Assembly: GCF_004216915.1 (NCBI RefSeq)
Contig: NZ_SGXD01000002.1
Location: 124,001-188,000, forward strand
Direction: 5' to 3'
Origin: Motilibacter rhizosphaerae
Lineage (GTDB): Bacteria > Actinomycetota > Actinomycetes > Motilibacterales > Motilibacteraceae
Length of the DNA stretch: 64,000 nt
Both the position numbers and the translations under genes were made by a program. Positions 7,900-16,571 of this stretch are shown here, piece after piece (within the stretch, counting starts at the first letter, position 1; each line of letters starts with the position of its first letter). Below the pieces are notes generated by a model. That model worked only from the letters and a program-made list of their open reading frames with translations. It searched no databases and was not told where the DNA came from.

Positions 7900-10499
7900 C
7901 CGAGGATCCAGGTGTCCTTGGCCCCGCCGCCGCGGGAGGAGTTGACGATCATGCTGCCCTCGGGCGCGACGCGCGTCAGCGCTGCCGGCGCGACGCGCAC
8001 CTCGTCGCCCTGCAGCACGAAGGCGCGCAGGTCCACGTGGCGGGCGGAGAGGTGCTCGCCGTCGAACGTCGGGTGCGTGGTCAGGGAGACGACCTCCTGG
8101 GCGATCCACCGGTGCGGGGCGGAGAGCAGCTGGCGCCGGGCGGCGTCGACCTCCTCCTCGGAGGCCAGCGGGCCGATGAGCACGCCCTCACCACCGTAGC
8201 CGTCGACCGGCTTGAGGACGAGCTCGTGCAGGCGCGGCAGCACCTCGGCCAGCATCTCGGGCTCGTGGCACAGGTAGGTCGGCACCGAGGCGAGCTCGGG
8301 CTCCTCGCCGAGGTAGTAGCGGATGAACTCGGGGACGTAGGCGTAGACCGCCTTGTCGTCACCGACGCCGTTGCCCGGCGCGTTGCACAGCGCGACCATG
8401 CCGGCGTCGAGGGCGGCGAGCAGCGGCGGGCCGAGCGGGCGCCCGTCTGCGCCGGAGGTGTGGTTGAGCTCCTCCTCGCCGACCCGCATGTAGATCACGT
8501 CGACGGGCTGGCGGGCGCCGTCGCGGACGAGCAGGACGCGGCCGGCCTCGACCTCGAGCTCGCCGCCCTGGACGCAGGGCACGCCCATCTCGGAGGCGAG
8601 CGTGCGGTGGTCGAACCACGCCGACCCGCTGGGGCCCTCGCTGAGCAGCACGATGGACGGCTCACCGCGCACCCCCTCGGGGGCGGCGTCCTGCAGCGTG
8701 CGCAGGAGCATCCGCGGCGCGGCCTCGGCCTCGAGCAGGCCCTCCGGCGGCGCGAGCTCGGGCAGCACGCGCCGGACGAGCCGCCGGTCCTGGACGGCGT
8801 ACGCCAGCCCCGAGGGGACGCGGAGGTTGTCCTCGAGGACGGCCCACTCGCCCGTCCGGCTGTCCTTGACGAGGTCCATGCCGCACAAGTGGGCGCGGAC
8901 GCGCTGGTGCCGGGCGAGCACGCCGGTCGAGCGCAGCCCGGGAGCCCCGTCCACGACGTGCGCGGGGATGATCCCGTCCGCCACGGCGCGGCGCTCGGCG
9001 TAGACGTCGTGGAGGAAGGCGTCGAGCGCGCGCGCCCGCTGCGTCAGCCCCTCCGTGAGGCGCGACCACTCGGCGGCCCGCACGACCCGGGGGACGAGGT
9101 CGACGGGGAACAGCTGGGTGCGCCCCGCCACGGAGAACGTCACCTCGTGGGTGCGCTGCTCCTGGTCGCGCAGGCCCTCGCGCCGCCGCATGCCCTCGGG
9201 CCCGAGGGCGGTCAGCAGCGGGAGGATGCCGGCGTACGGCGGGGTGGGCGCGCCGCCCTCGCCGACCGCCTCGTCGCCGGAGGTCGGGTAGTCGAGCGGG
9301 ATGACGGAGCGGGCGGCGACCTCCGGCGGGAGGTCCTCGACGCCGACGCCGCGCACGGTCTCGTCGAGGAGCAGGTCGACGACGTCGCCGAGCTGCTCTC
9401 GCCGGACGTACGCCGTGCGCTGGCGCTGCGCGCTGCCGCCGTTGACGAGGACGGACTCGAGCAGGTCGGTGACGAGCTCGGTGTCGCCGCTCGCCTCGAG
9501 CTGGGGGCGCAGGCGCTCGAGCATGCCGCGCAGCGCCTGCGCGGCGGGGACGGGACGCGCGGTCACGGGGTCGAGCAGGTCCCCGGTCACGCCCGAGCGG
9601 GCGGCGCGCCACGCGGCGGCGCGCAGCACCGGCGTGGGCGGCAGCATGGCCGGCCGACCGGCGGCGACGGCCTCGATCTCCTGGGCGACGAGCGCGCGGA
9701 ACAGGCCTGCCACCAGCGCGACGTCGTCGACGAGGGGGCACGCGTCGGTGATCCGCAGCTCGAGCGTCGGCAGGTGCGGCGAGGGGCGGACGTCGAAGTA
9801 GATCATCCCGCCGTCGCGGATCACGCCGGTCGCCAGCAGCTGCCCGACGAGCTCGTCGTGGGCTGCCGCTCCCCCGTCGACGTCGTACGGGCCGGCGGAG
9901 GGCCACCGCTGCCACACCAGGGAGCGCGCGCTGGCGTAGCCGCTGTCCGCCCCCGCCCAGAACGGCGAGCTCGCCGTCAGCGCGAGCAGGAGCGGCACGG
10001 ACGGCGCCACCCGCCGGGCGACGGCCACGGCGAGGTCCCGGTCGGGGATGCCCACGTGCACCTGGAGCCCGCAGATCATCTGCTCGCGGACGAGCATGCC
10101 GTAGTCGTCGAGCATCGTGAGGAAGCGCGAGGTGGGCGTGACGCTGCTGGCGACCGGGGGCAGCGGCGCGGTGCCGCTCGCGAGGATGCCGAGCCCGGCG
10201 CGGTTCGCCGTCGCGGCGAGCGTGGCGCGCAGGCCGGCGACGTCCGCACGCAGGCCCTCGAGGCTGGTGTGGACCGAGGAGTTGGTCTCGACGAGGCAGG
10301 CCTGCAGCTCGGCGCTGAAGGAGACGTAGGGCAGCCGGTCGAGCAGCTCGGGGGCGCGGGGCACGGGGCGCCGCGAGCGCAGGTCGACGAGGTGGAACTC
10401 CTCCTCGACCCCGAGGGTCAGCCGCCCGGTGCGCGCGACGCCGGCCGCGTCCGCGACGGCGGCGTCCTCCCCCGCACTGGACTGCAGCAGCTCGCTCAT
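7896..10499 (-). CDS. Fusion: YbdK-type carboxylate-amine ligase / circularly permuted ATP-grasp
   Basis: This 867-residue protein combines two ligase folds. The first part (about residues 20-380) is a GCS2/YbdK-type ATP-dependent carboxylate-amine ligase: LTLGVEEEFHLVD, ETNSSVHTSLE, CGLQVHVGI and the FDVRPSPHLPTLELRI region. The second (about 420-860) resembles the DUF404/DUF407 circularly permuted type-2 ATP-grasp: DLVKDSRTGEWAVLEDNLR, FDHRTLASEMGVP, NAPGNGVGDDKAVYAYVPE, LKPVDGYGGEGVLIG and a C-terminal SSRGGGAKDTW. The pairing suggests two successive amide or peptide-bond reactions on an unknown substrate. The ATG at 10499 follows a GGGAGGGG Shine-Dalgarno. The gene is coupled to the S9 peptidase by a 4-base overlap, hinting that product and peptidase belong together. 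Confidence 0.88.
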   Translation of the reverse strand: MSELLQSSAGEDAAVADAAGVARTGRLTLGVEEEFHLVDLRSRRPVPRAPELLDRLPYVSFSAELQACLVETNSSVHTSLEGLRADVAGLRATLAATANRAGLGILASGTAPLPPVASSVTPTSRFLTMLDDYGMLVREQMICGLQVHVGIPDRDLAVAVARRVAPSVPLLLALTASSPFWAGADSGYASARSLVWQRWPSAGPYDVDGGAAAHDELVGQLLATGVIRDGGMIYFDVRPSPHLPTLELRITDACPLVDDVALVAGLFRALVAQEIEAVAAGRPAMLPPTPVLRAAAWRAARSGVTGDLLDPVTARPVPAAQALRGMLERLRPQLEASGDTELVTDLLESVLVNGGSAQRQRTAYVRREQLGDVVDLLLDETVRGVGVEDLPPEVAARSVIPLDYPTSGDEAVGEGGAPTPPYAGILPLLTALGPEGMRRREGLRDQEQRTHEVTFSVAGRTQLFPVDLVPRVVRAAEWSRLTEGLTQRARALDAFLHDVYAERRAVADGIIPAHVVDGAPGLRSTGVLARHQRVRAHLCGMDLVKDSRTGEWAVLEDNLRVPSGLAYAVQDRRLVRRVLPELAPPEGLLEAEAAPRMLLRTLQDAAPEGVRGEPSIVLLSEGPSGSAWFDHRTLASEMGVPCVQGGELEVEAGRVLLVRDGARQPVDVIYMRVGEEELNHTSGADGRPLGPPLLAALDAGMVALCNAPGNGVGDDKAVYAYVPEFIRYYLGEEPELASVPTYLCHEPEMLAEVLPRLHELVLKPVDGYGGEGVLIGPLASEEEVDAARRQLLSAPHRWIAQEVVSLTTHPTFDGEHLSARHVDLRAFVLQGDEVRVAPAALTRVAPEGSMIVNSSRGGGAKDTWILG

Positions 10500-10622
10500 C
10501 CGTGCCCCTCCCTCGCCGACCCGGTCCCGTTGCGCCGCCCAGCGTCGCCCCGTCGCGTGTCGCCGAGGTTCCAGGAGGATGTCCCCGTGTAACCGGGCCG
10601 CCACGCCACCCGTACGGTCGCA

Positions 10623-10646
10623 CCCTCCGCGCCGCGGCGCGGAGGG
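10623..10646 (-). terminator. Palindromic terminator directly after PPK2 gene
   Basis: A perfect 24-base palindrome (11-bp stem around a central GC) begins on the base after the PPK2 stop codon. It likely terminates the ppk2 transcript and insulates the downstream ligase gene. Confidence 0.65.
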
Positions 10647-11516
10647 CTACTCCGCGGCGAGCAGCCGGGCGCGCTCCGCCGCGACGTCGACGTCGGCTGC
10701 TGGCCAGCCGAGCCCGAAGCGCTCCAGCTGCTCGACCAGCAGGGAGGTCACCGCGAGGTCGCGGTACCACTTGTGGTCGGCCGGGACCACGAACCACGGG
10801 GCCACGTCGGTGCCGCAGCGCTGCAGGACGTCGGCGTACGCCTGCTGCCAGGCCGGCCAGAGGGCGCGGTCGTCGACGTCCTTCGCCTTGTACTTCCAGT
10901 GCTTCGTCGGGTCGTCGAGGCGGGCGAGCAGCCGCTCCTTCGACTCCGCGCGCGAGATGTGGAGGAAGACCTTGACCACCGTCGTGCCGTCCTCGACGAG
11001 CTGGCGCTCCCAGTCGTTGATCCGGTCGTAGCGCGCCTCCCAGACCTCCTGGGGCGCGAGCCCGCGGACGCGCACCGACACGATGTCCTCGTAGTGCGAG
11101 CGGTCGAAGACGCCGATCTGGCCGGCCGCCGGCAGCTCGCGCTCGATGCGCCACAGGAAGTCGTGGGCGAGCTCCTCCTCGGTCGGCGCGCCGAACGCCG
11201 CGATGGTCACGCCCTGCGGGTCGACCTGGCCGAGCACGTGGCGCGACACGCCGCCCTTGCCCGAGGTGTCCATGCCCTGGAGGACGAGCAGGACCCGCCG
11301 CGGGCCCCCGGAGCGCCCCTGGGCGTACAGCCGCTCCTGCAGGTCGGCGAAGCGCGGCGCGAGCCCGGCCTGCACCTCGCGCGCCCGCTTCTTGCCCTCG
11401 TCCGACCCCGGCGTCGAGCCGGGGTCGATGCGGGTGAGGTCCACTGGTGCGCCCGGGTCGAGCCGGAGCAGGTCGGAGAGCTGGTGCGGGGAGGCCGGAC
11501 GGCGGTGCTTGCCCAT
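10647..11516 (-). CDS. ppk2: Polyphosphate kinase 2 family protein
   Basis: PPK2 enzymes transfer phosphate between polyphosphate and nucleoside mono- or diphosphates. The 289-residue single-domain protein has the Walker A GMDTSGKGG, the Walker B-like DRSHYED, a lid with KERLLARLDDPTKHWKY, and a C-terminal APWFVVPADHKWYRDLA typical of the family. The ATG at 11516 (MGKHRRP) gives the usual N-terminus; an upstream in-frame codon at 11534 would add six residues. Subclass (ADP- or AMP-phosphorylating) cannot be settled by eye. Confidence 0.93.
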   Translation of the reverse strand: MGKHRRPASPHQLSDLLRLDPGAPVDLTRIDPGSTPGSDEGKKRAREVQAGLAPRFADLQERLYAQGRSGGPRRVLLVLQGMDTSGKGGVSRHVLGQVDPQGVTIAAFGAPTEEELAHDFLWRIERELPAAGQIGVFDRSHYEDIVSVRVRGLAPQEVWEARYDRINDWERQLVEDGTTVVKVFLHISRAESKERLLARLDDPTKHWKYKAKDVDDRALWPAWQQAYADVLQRCGTDVAPWFVVPADHKWYRDLAVTSLLVEQLERFGLGWPAADVDVAAERARLLAAE

Positions 11517-11596
11517 GGCCGGGGATGATCGCACGCCGGCGTCGCCCGGGCGGGACCGCCCGAGGCGCCCGACGGGGCGTGCGCGAGAGTGGGCGC

Positions 11597-13207
11597 ATGA
11601 GCGACCAGACGCAGACGTCGAGCGAGCAGACCGCCGGTGCCCCGGCCATCGACGTGCCGGTCGTCGTCCTCAGCCACCGCGCGCCCGTGCAGTTCCGGCG
11701 CGAGAAGGGCAAGCGGCTCATCCGGCGGGGTGCGGGCGGTCTCGTCACCGCCCTCGTCGGGCTCGCGGGCCAGCTCGAGGACGCGGTCTGGGTCTGCGCC
11801 GCGACCACCGACGAGGACTCGGCGGTCGCGGCCGAGCACGAGGGCGGCGCAGTCCCGCTCGTCATGACCGCGGAGCCGCGGCCGGCGGACGGCGACGAGC
11901 CCGACGACGCACCCGTGCTCGACGTGCGCCTCGTCGACGTGCCCCCGCAGGAGCACGAGGACTTCTACCAGGTGTTCTCCAACCCGCTGCTCTGGTTCAT
12001 CCAGCACGGGCTGTACGGCCACGCGACGACGCCCGTCATCGGGCGGCGCGAGCGCGAGGCGTACGAGCAGGGCTACGTCCCGGTCAACGAGGCGTTCGCG
12101 GAGGCCGTCGCCGAGGAGGTGCGCGCCCGTGGGGGCCGCGCCCTCGTGCTGCTGCACGACTACCACTTCTACCTCGTCGCGGACCGGGTCCGGCAGGCCT
12201 GCCCGGAGGTCGTGCTCTCGCACTTCATCCACATCCCGTGGCCCGGGCCGGACGCCTGGGTGGTCCTGCCGCAGGACATCCGCGAGCAGATCTTCCACGG
12301 ATTGCTCGGCAACGACGTCGTCGCCTTCCACACCGAGCGCTTCGCCCGCAACTTCCTGCTCTGCGTGCAGGAGCTGCTCGGGCTGCCGATCGACCTGCAG
12401 CAGAAGACCGTGAGCTACCAGGGCCGGACGGTGGCTGCCCGGACCTACCCCATCTCCATCGACGTCGGCGCGCTCGAGGAGATGGCGGCGAGCGAGGACG
12501 TCGCCGAGCGCCGCGAGGAGCTCGAGCGCGACCTGCTCCCGGACGGCGAGCAGCTGCTGCTGCGCGTCGACCGCACTGACCCCTCCAAGAACATCGTGCG
12601 CGGGTTCCTCGCCTTCGAGCTCCTGCTCGAGCAGCACCCGGAGCTCGTCGGCCGGCTGCGCTTCCTCGCCTTCCTGCAACCGAGCCGGCTCGACGTGCCG
12701 GAGTACGCCGACTACCTCGGCCGCATCGGCGCGGTCGTCGCCCGCGTCAACGCGAAGTACGCCCGCACCGGCTACGCGCCGATCGACCTGCGCCTGCAGG
12801 AGGACTTCGCGACGGCGGTGGCGGCGTACACGCTGTGCGACGCGGTGCTCGTCAACTCCATCGCCGACGGGATGAACCTCGTCGCCAAGGAGATGGTCGT
12901 CGTCAACACCCGCGACGCCGTGCTCTGCCTGTCGGAGAGCACGGGAGCGCACGCCGAGCTGGGGCACTTCGCCGTGACGCTGAACCCGTTCGACATCCAG
13001 CAGCAGGCCGACGCGCTCCACGAGGCGCTGACGATGGCGCCGGACCAGCGCCGCCAGCGGCTCGAGGCCGCCGCCGGCGTGGTCCGCGCCAACGACATCG
13101 GCAAGTGGCTCGACGCGCAGATCGCCGACCTGCGCGACCTCACCGGCCTGTGGGCAGGACCGGCGCGCGGCGACGAGCTGCAGCCCGAGGAGGGTGCAGT
13201 CGGCTAG
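11597..13207 (+). CDS. otsA: Alpha,alpha-trehalose-phosphate synthase-like GT20 glycosyltransferase
   Basis: This 536-residue GT-B enzyme of family GT20 would join a UDP- or ADP-sugar with glucose-6-phosphate to give trehalose-6-phosphate. Diagnostic stretches are LSHRAPVQFRR and RRGAGGLVTAL near the N-terminus, HDYHFYLVADRVRQ, HFIHIPWPGPDAW, the donor-site RVDRTDPSKNIVRGF and the C-terminal VNPFDI-type segment LNPFDIQQQADAL. The start is ATG 11597. No OtsB phosphatase lies beside it. The family also includes glucosylglycerol-phosphate synthases, so the acceptor is inferred. The gene complements the TreY/TreZ route encoded 12-18 kb downstream. Confidence 0.88.
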   Translation: MSDQTQTSSEQTAGAPAIDVPVVVLSHRAPVQFRREKGKRLIRRGAGGLVTALVGLAGQLEDAVWVCAATTDEDSAVAAEHEGGAVPLVMTAEPRPADGDEPDDAPVLDVRLVDVPPQEHEDFYQVFSNPLLWFIQHGLYGHATTPVIGRREREAYEQGYVPVNEAFAEAVAEEVRARGGRALVLLHDYHFYLVADRVRQACPEVVLSHFIHIPWPGPDAWVVLPQDIREQIFHGLLGNDVVAFHTERFARNFLLCVQELLGLPIDLQQKTVSYQGRTVAARTYPISIDVGALEEMAASEDVAERREELERDLLPDGEQLLLRVDRTDPSKNIVRGFLAFELLLEQHPELVGRLRFLAFLQPSRLDVPEYADYLGRIGAVVARVNAKYARTGYAPIDLRLQEDFATAVAAYTLCDAVLVNSIADGMNLVAKEMVVVNTRDAVLCLSESTGAHAELGHFAVTLNPFDIQQQADALHEALTMAPDQRRQRLEAAAGVVRANDIGKWLDAQIADLRDLTGLWAGPARGDELQPEEGAVG

Positions 13208-13228
13208 CCGGGCCGGGCCTCGTGCGGC

Positions 13229-13417
13229 CTAGGTGTTGTTGGCGAGGAACAGCCAGCCCGCGTAGAAGAACACCGCGAGCACGAACACCAGCGACACGAG
13301 GACGAACCCCACCCGGCCGAGGGTGTCCCACACGTCCTCGACGCGGCCGTGGTGCGGGGCGTCGTAGGTCTCCTGGAGGACCTGGGGCGTGGGGCGCTCG
13401 GGCGAGGCGTGCGTCAT
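13229..13417 (-). CDS. Small single-span membrane protein
   Basis: This is a 62-residue protein with a hydrophilic N-terminal half and one C-terminal transmembrane helix (about residues 36-58, VGFVLVSLVFVLAVFFYAGW). ATG 13417 starts with MTHASPERPT. It lies downstream of the YihY gene on the same strand with a 65-base gap and ends opposite the end of otsA. Function unknown; coding is supported by the abrupt change from hydrophilic to hydrophobic residues in one frame. Confidence 0.65.
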   Translation of the reverse strand: MTHASPERPTPQVLQETYDAPHHGRVEDVWDTLGRVGFVLVSLVFVLAVFFYAGWLFLANNT

Positions 13418-13482
13418 GGCGCCATTCTGCCCGCCCCGGCGCCTGCTGATGTGCAGGGGGCGGCCCGGGGTCCAGCTCGGGC

Positions 13483-14517
13483 TCAGCGCGGGGCGGCGGG
13501 AGCGCCCGGCTCGTCCGGGAGCGGCGTGAGCGGGTTCTCGTGCGGGGGCGGCGTGGGCGCTGCTGGTGCGGCGGCGGCCCGCTGCGCGCGGGCGCGGGCG
13601 CGGCGGCGCCGCTCGGCACCGATCCGGAGCTCGTCGTCCAGGGCCGCGTTGAAGGCGGCGCCGATGAGCACGCTGATCGCGAGGAAGTAGAGCCAGACCA
13701 GCACGAGGATGGGGGCGGACAGCGGGCCGTAGATCGAGGTCGAGCTGCCCCCGACGCTGGCGGCGATCACCGTGCGCAGCACCCAGCTCAGCACCAGCCA
13801 CAGCGCCACGGCCAGCACCGCGCCCGGCAGGTCGCGCCGCCACCGTCCGCGGATGGGCACCGCGAAGTGGTAGAGCGTCGCGAGGAACAGCACGCACAGC
13901 AGCAGCACCGTCGGCCAGTACGCCGCCTGCACCCACCCGCCGTACCCCTTCGGCAGGGCGTCGGCGACGAGGCTCGGTCCGGCGACGACGAGCGGCAGGG
14001 CCACGCTGCCCGTGAGCAGCGCGAGCACGTAGAGCGTCACGCTCAGCGCGCGCGTGCGGATGATGCCGCGGTGGCCACCGAGGCCGTACATGATCGTCAC
14101 GGTGTCGATGTAGACGTTGAGCGCGCGGGAGCCGGACCACAGGGCGAGCACGAAGCCGATCGAGACGATGTCGATGCGGCCGCGCTTGCTGACGTCGTTG
14201 AAGGTGTCCTGCACGACGCTGTCCACGCTGGTGTTGGCGAGCGCGGTGTGCAGCGAGTCGAGGATCGAGGTGCGCACCTCCTCGACGACGTCGTCGCCGA
14301 GCAGGGGGCGCACGACGAAGCCGAGCGAGCCGACGAGCCCGAGCAGCAGCGGGGGCAGCGAGAGCAGCGCGAAGAAGCCGACCTCGGCCGCGAGGCCGGT
14401 GACGCGGTAGCGGAAGCAGGCCCCGACCGTGTGGCGCAGGACGTTCCAGCCGACCACCGGGAGCGCCCGGCGGTGCTCGCTGGCGGCCGGCCGCGCTGCT
14501 CCGACGGCTCCCGACAC
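13483..14517 (-). CDS. YihY/BrkB-family inner membrane protein
   Basis: This 344-residue polytopic protein of the YihY/virulence factor BrkB family has about six transmembrane segments. Typical sequences are AAEVGFFALLSLPPLLLGLVG, the WSGSRALNVYIDTV motif, LYHFAVP and SIYGPLSAPILVLVWLYF. The C-terminal 50 residues are Arg/Ala/Pro-rich and cytoplasmic. The family is often mislabelled RNase BN; its role is unknown. I use GTG 14517, preceded by a TACCGT -10-like box. A very long open frame continues upstream through the sulfite reductase but has no family resemblance there. Confidence 0.85.
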   Translation of the reverse strand: MSGAVGAARPAASEHRRALPVVGWNVLRHTVGACFRYRVTGLAAEVGFFALLSLPPLLLGLVGSLGFVVRPLLGDDVVEEVRTSILDSLHTALANTSVDSVVQDTFNDVSKRGRIDIVSIGFVLALWSGSRALNVYIDTVTIMYGLGGHRGIIRTRALSVTLYVLALLTGSVALPLVVAGPSLVADALPKGYGGWVQAAYWPTVLLLCVLFLATLYHFAVPIRGRWRRDLPGAVLAVALWLVLSWVLRTVIAASVGGSSTSIYGPLSAPILVLVWLYFLAISVLIGAAFNAALDDELRIGAERRRRARARAQRAAAAPAAPTPPPHENPLTPLPDEPGAPAAPR

Positions 14518-14640
14518 ACCCGTACGGTACCCAGCGCGGGGCCCGCCGCCCCGGTGCGCGCGCCGTGGCGACCGCCTGGACAACCGTCTCAGATGGTGGT
14601 CGAACTTGCCCTGCTCCGCTTGACAGGGGACCATCGCAGC

Positions 14641-14748
14641 ATGACCCGACTCGTGCCAGCGACCACGGAGCCCGTCTCCGTGCAGCTCGTGGCACGGCTC
14701 CACGTGGACCACGGCCACGTGTCGAGCGCGGTCTGTCGCTGCTGCTGA
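14641..14748 (+). CDS. Cysteine-ending leader peptide of sulfur operon
   Basis: This 35-codon ORF starts at ATG 14641 and ends CRCC-stop. It carries LVARLHVDHGHVSSAVCR, close to the LHVDLGRV-type pattern of the putative leader peptides found before sulfur-assimilation genes in actinobacteria. Three of the last four codons are Cys, so a ribosome short of charged tRNA-Cys would stall at the end. Such stalling is known to control downstream sulfur genes in mycobacteria. It sits 108 bases before the sulfite reductase, with a hairpin between them. Confidence 0.8.
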   Translation: MTRLVPATTEPVSVQLVARLHVDHGHVSSAVCRCC

Positions 14749-14767
14749 GGGCGGCGCACCCCCTCTC

Positions 14768-14805
14768 CCGTCCCCGGGCTCCTGCCTGCCCGGGCTCCGG
14801 GACGG
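14768..14805 (+). promoter_or_regulatory. Hairpin between leader peptide and sulfite reductase
   Basis: The outer stem CCGTCCC/GGGACGG (14768-14774 with 14799-14805) encloses an inner stem CCCGGGC/GCCCGGG (14773-14779 with 14788-14794). The stems share two bases and are alternatives at the base. Its position 20 bases after the leader stop fits an attenuator or ribosome-access switch responding to stalling at the Cys codons. Which alternative structure hides the reductase start cannot be decided by eye. Confidence 0.5.
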
Positions 14806-14856
14806 CGCACGCCTCGAGACCACACCAGCCGTACGACCATGTGAGGACCGGAGCGC

Positions 14857-16515
14857 GTGCCCCCAGCTAGGCGCAAGAAGGGCGAGGGCCAGTGGGCCCT
14901 CGGCTACTTCACCCCCTTGAACCCGAACGAGCAGGTCAAGAAGGACGACGACGGGCTCAACGTCCGCCAGCGGGTCCTCGACCTCTACGCCCGCCACGGC
15001 TTCGACGCCATCGACGGGCAGGACCTGCGTGGCCGCCTGCGGTGGTGGGGGCTCTACACGCAGCGCCGCGAGGGCATCCCCGGCGGGCAGACCGCCACGC
15101 TCGAGCCGCACGAGCTCGACGCGGAGTTCTTCATGCTGCGGGTGCGCATCGACGGGGGCGCGCTGAGCCTGGAGCAGCTGCGGGCGGTGGCCGACATCTC
15201 GACGACGTACGCGCGGGACACCGCCGACATCACCGACCGGCAGAACGTCCAGTACCACTGGATCCGCATCGAGGACGTGCCCGCGGTCTGGGAGCGGCTC
15301 GAGGGCGTCGGCCTCTCCACTCAAGAGGCGTGCGGCGACACCCCGCGCGTCATCCTCGGCTCGCCCGTCGCGGGCGTGGCGAAGGACGAGATCGTCGACG
15401 GCACCCCCGCGGTGGAGGAGATCAAGCGCCGCTTCATCGGCGACAAGGCCTTCTCCAACCTCCCCCGCAAGTTCAAGACCGCGATCAGCGGCTCGCCGCG
15501 CCAGGACGTCGTCCACGAGATCAACGACGTGTCGTTCGTCGGGGTGCGCCACCCCGAGCTCGGCCCGGGCTTCGACGTCTGGGTCGGCGGCGGCCTCTCG
15601 ACCAACCCGATGCTGGCGCAGCGCCTGGGCGCGTTCGTCACCGTCGACGAGGTGCCCGAGGTGTGGGCCGGGGTGGCGGGGATCTTCCGCGACTACGGCT
15701 ACCGCCGCCTGCGCACGAGGGCGCGGTTGAAGTTCCTCGTCAACGACTGGGGCGCCGAGCGCTTCCGCCAGGTCCTGCAGGACGAGTACCTCCACCGTGC
15801 GCTGCCCGACGGGCCCGCTCCGGAGGCGCCCGCCCCCGACGCGCGCGACCACACCGGCGTGCACGAGCAGGTCGACGGCCGGTTCTACGTCGGCGCCGCC
15901 CCGCGCACCGGGCGCGTCAGCGGGACGGTCCTCAACCGGGTGGCCGACCTCGCCGAGTCGGTCGGCAGCGACCGCGTGCGCCTCACCCCGCAGCAGCACC
16001 TGCTCGTCCTCGACGTCCCGGGCGACCGGGTCGAGGAGGTCAGCGCAGCGCTGGAGGCGCTCGACCTGAAGGTCAGGCCCTCGACCTTCCGACGGGGCAC
16101 CATGGCCTGCACCGGCATCGAGTACTGCAAGCTCGCGATCGTCGAGACCAAGCAGCGCGCCTCCGTCGTCATCGACGAGCTCGAGCGGCGGCTGCCCGCG
16201 TTCGACGCCCCGCTCTCGCTTCACGTCAACGGCTGCCCCAACTCCTGCGCACGCTTCCAGACCGCGGACATCGGGCTCAAGGGCATGCTCATGACCGGCG
16301 AGGACGGCACCCACGTCGACGGCTTCCAGGTCCACCTCGGCGGCGGGTTCGGCGAGGACGCGGGCTTCGGGCGCAAGCTGCGCGGGCTCAAGGTCACCGC
16401 CGACGAGGTCCCGGACTACGTCGAGCGCGTCGCCTCGCGGTTCGTCGAGCAGCGCCAGGGCGAGGAGACCTTCGCCGCCTGGGTCGCCCGTGCGGAAGAG
16501 GGCGACCTCGTATGA
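14857..16515 (+). CDS. sir: Ferredoxin-dependent assimilatory sulfite reductase
   Basis: This siroheme and [4Fe-4S] enzyme (552 residues) reduces sulfite to sulfide. It has the two-fold ferredoxin-like repeat: first half with LRWWGLYTQRREGIPGG and DITDRQNVQYHWI, second with LTPQQHLLVLDV. The cluster and siroheme cysteines are in TMACTGIEYCK and NGCPNSCAR. Nitrite reductase is the main alternative, but the position before cysH and behind a Cys leader peptide argues for sulfite. The start is GTG 14857. The stop overlaps the next start as ATGA. Confidence 0.93.
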   Translation: MPPARRKKGEGQWALGYFTPLNPNEQVKKDDDGLNVRQRVLDLYARHGFDAIDGQDLRGRLRWWGLYTQRREGIPGGQTATLEPHELDAEFFMLRVRIDGGALSLEQLRAVADISTTYARDTADITDRQNVQYHWIRIEDVPAVWERLEGVGLSTQEACGDTPRVILGSPVAGVAKDEIVDGTPAVEEIKRRFIGDKAFSNLPRKFKTAISGSPRQDVVHEINDVSFVGVRHPELGPGFDVWVGGGLSTNPMLAQRLGAFVTVDEVPEVWAGVAGIFRDYGYRRLRTRARLKFLVNDWGAERFRQVLQDEYLHRALPDGPAPEAPAPDARDHTGVHEQVDGRFYVGAAPRTGRVSGTVLNRVADLAESVGSDRVRLTPQQHLLVLDVPGDRVEEVSAALEALDLKVRPSTFRRGTMACTGIEYCKLAIVETKQRASVVIDELERRLPAFDAPLSLHVNGCPNSCARFQTADIGLKGMLMTGEDGTHVDGFQVHLGGGFGEDAGFGRKLRGLKVTADEVPDYVERVASRFVEQRQGEETFAAWVARAEEGDLV

Positions 16516-16571
16516 GCGTTCCCACCCGTGGACCGGGCGCGGCAGCGCGCCTGGAGGAGGGACGCGCATGA
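16512..16571 (+). CDS. Possible 19-residue coupling ORF between sir and cysH
   Basis: An ATG at 16512 overlaps the sir stop, and a TGA at 16569 overlaps the cysH ATG, giving ATGA junctions at both ends. The ORF (MSVPTRGPGAAARLEEGRA) carries a GGAGGAGG-type ribosome site for cysH near its end. It may be a real microprotein or simply a device that keeps ribosomes moving from sir to cysH. No resemblance recognised. Confidence 0.3.
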   Translation: MSVPTRGPGAAARLEEGRA

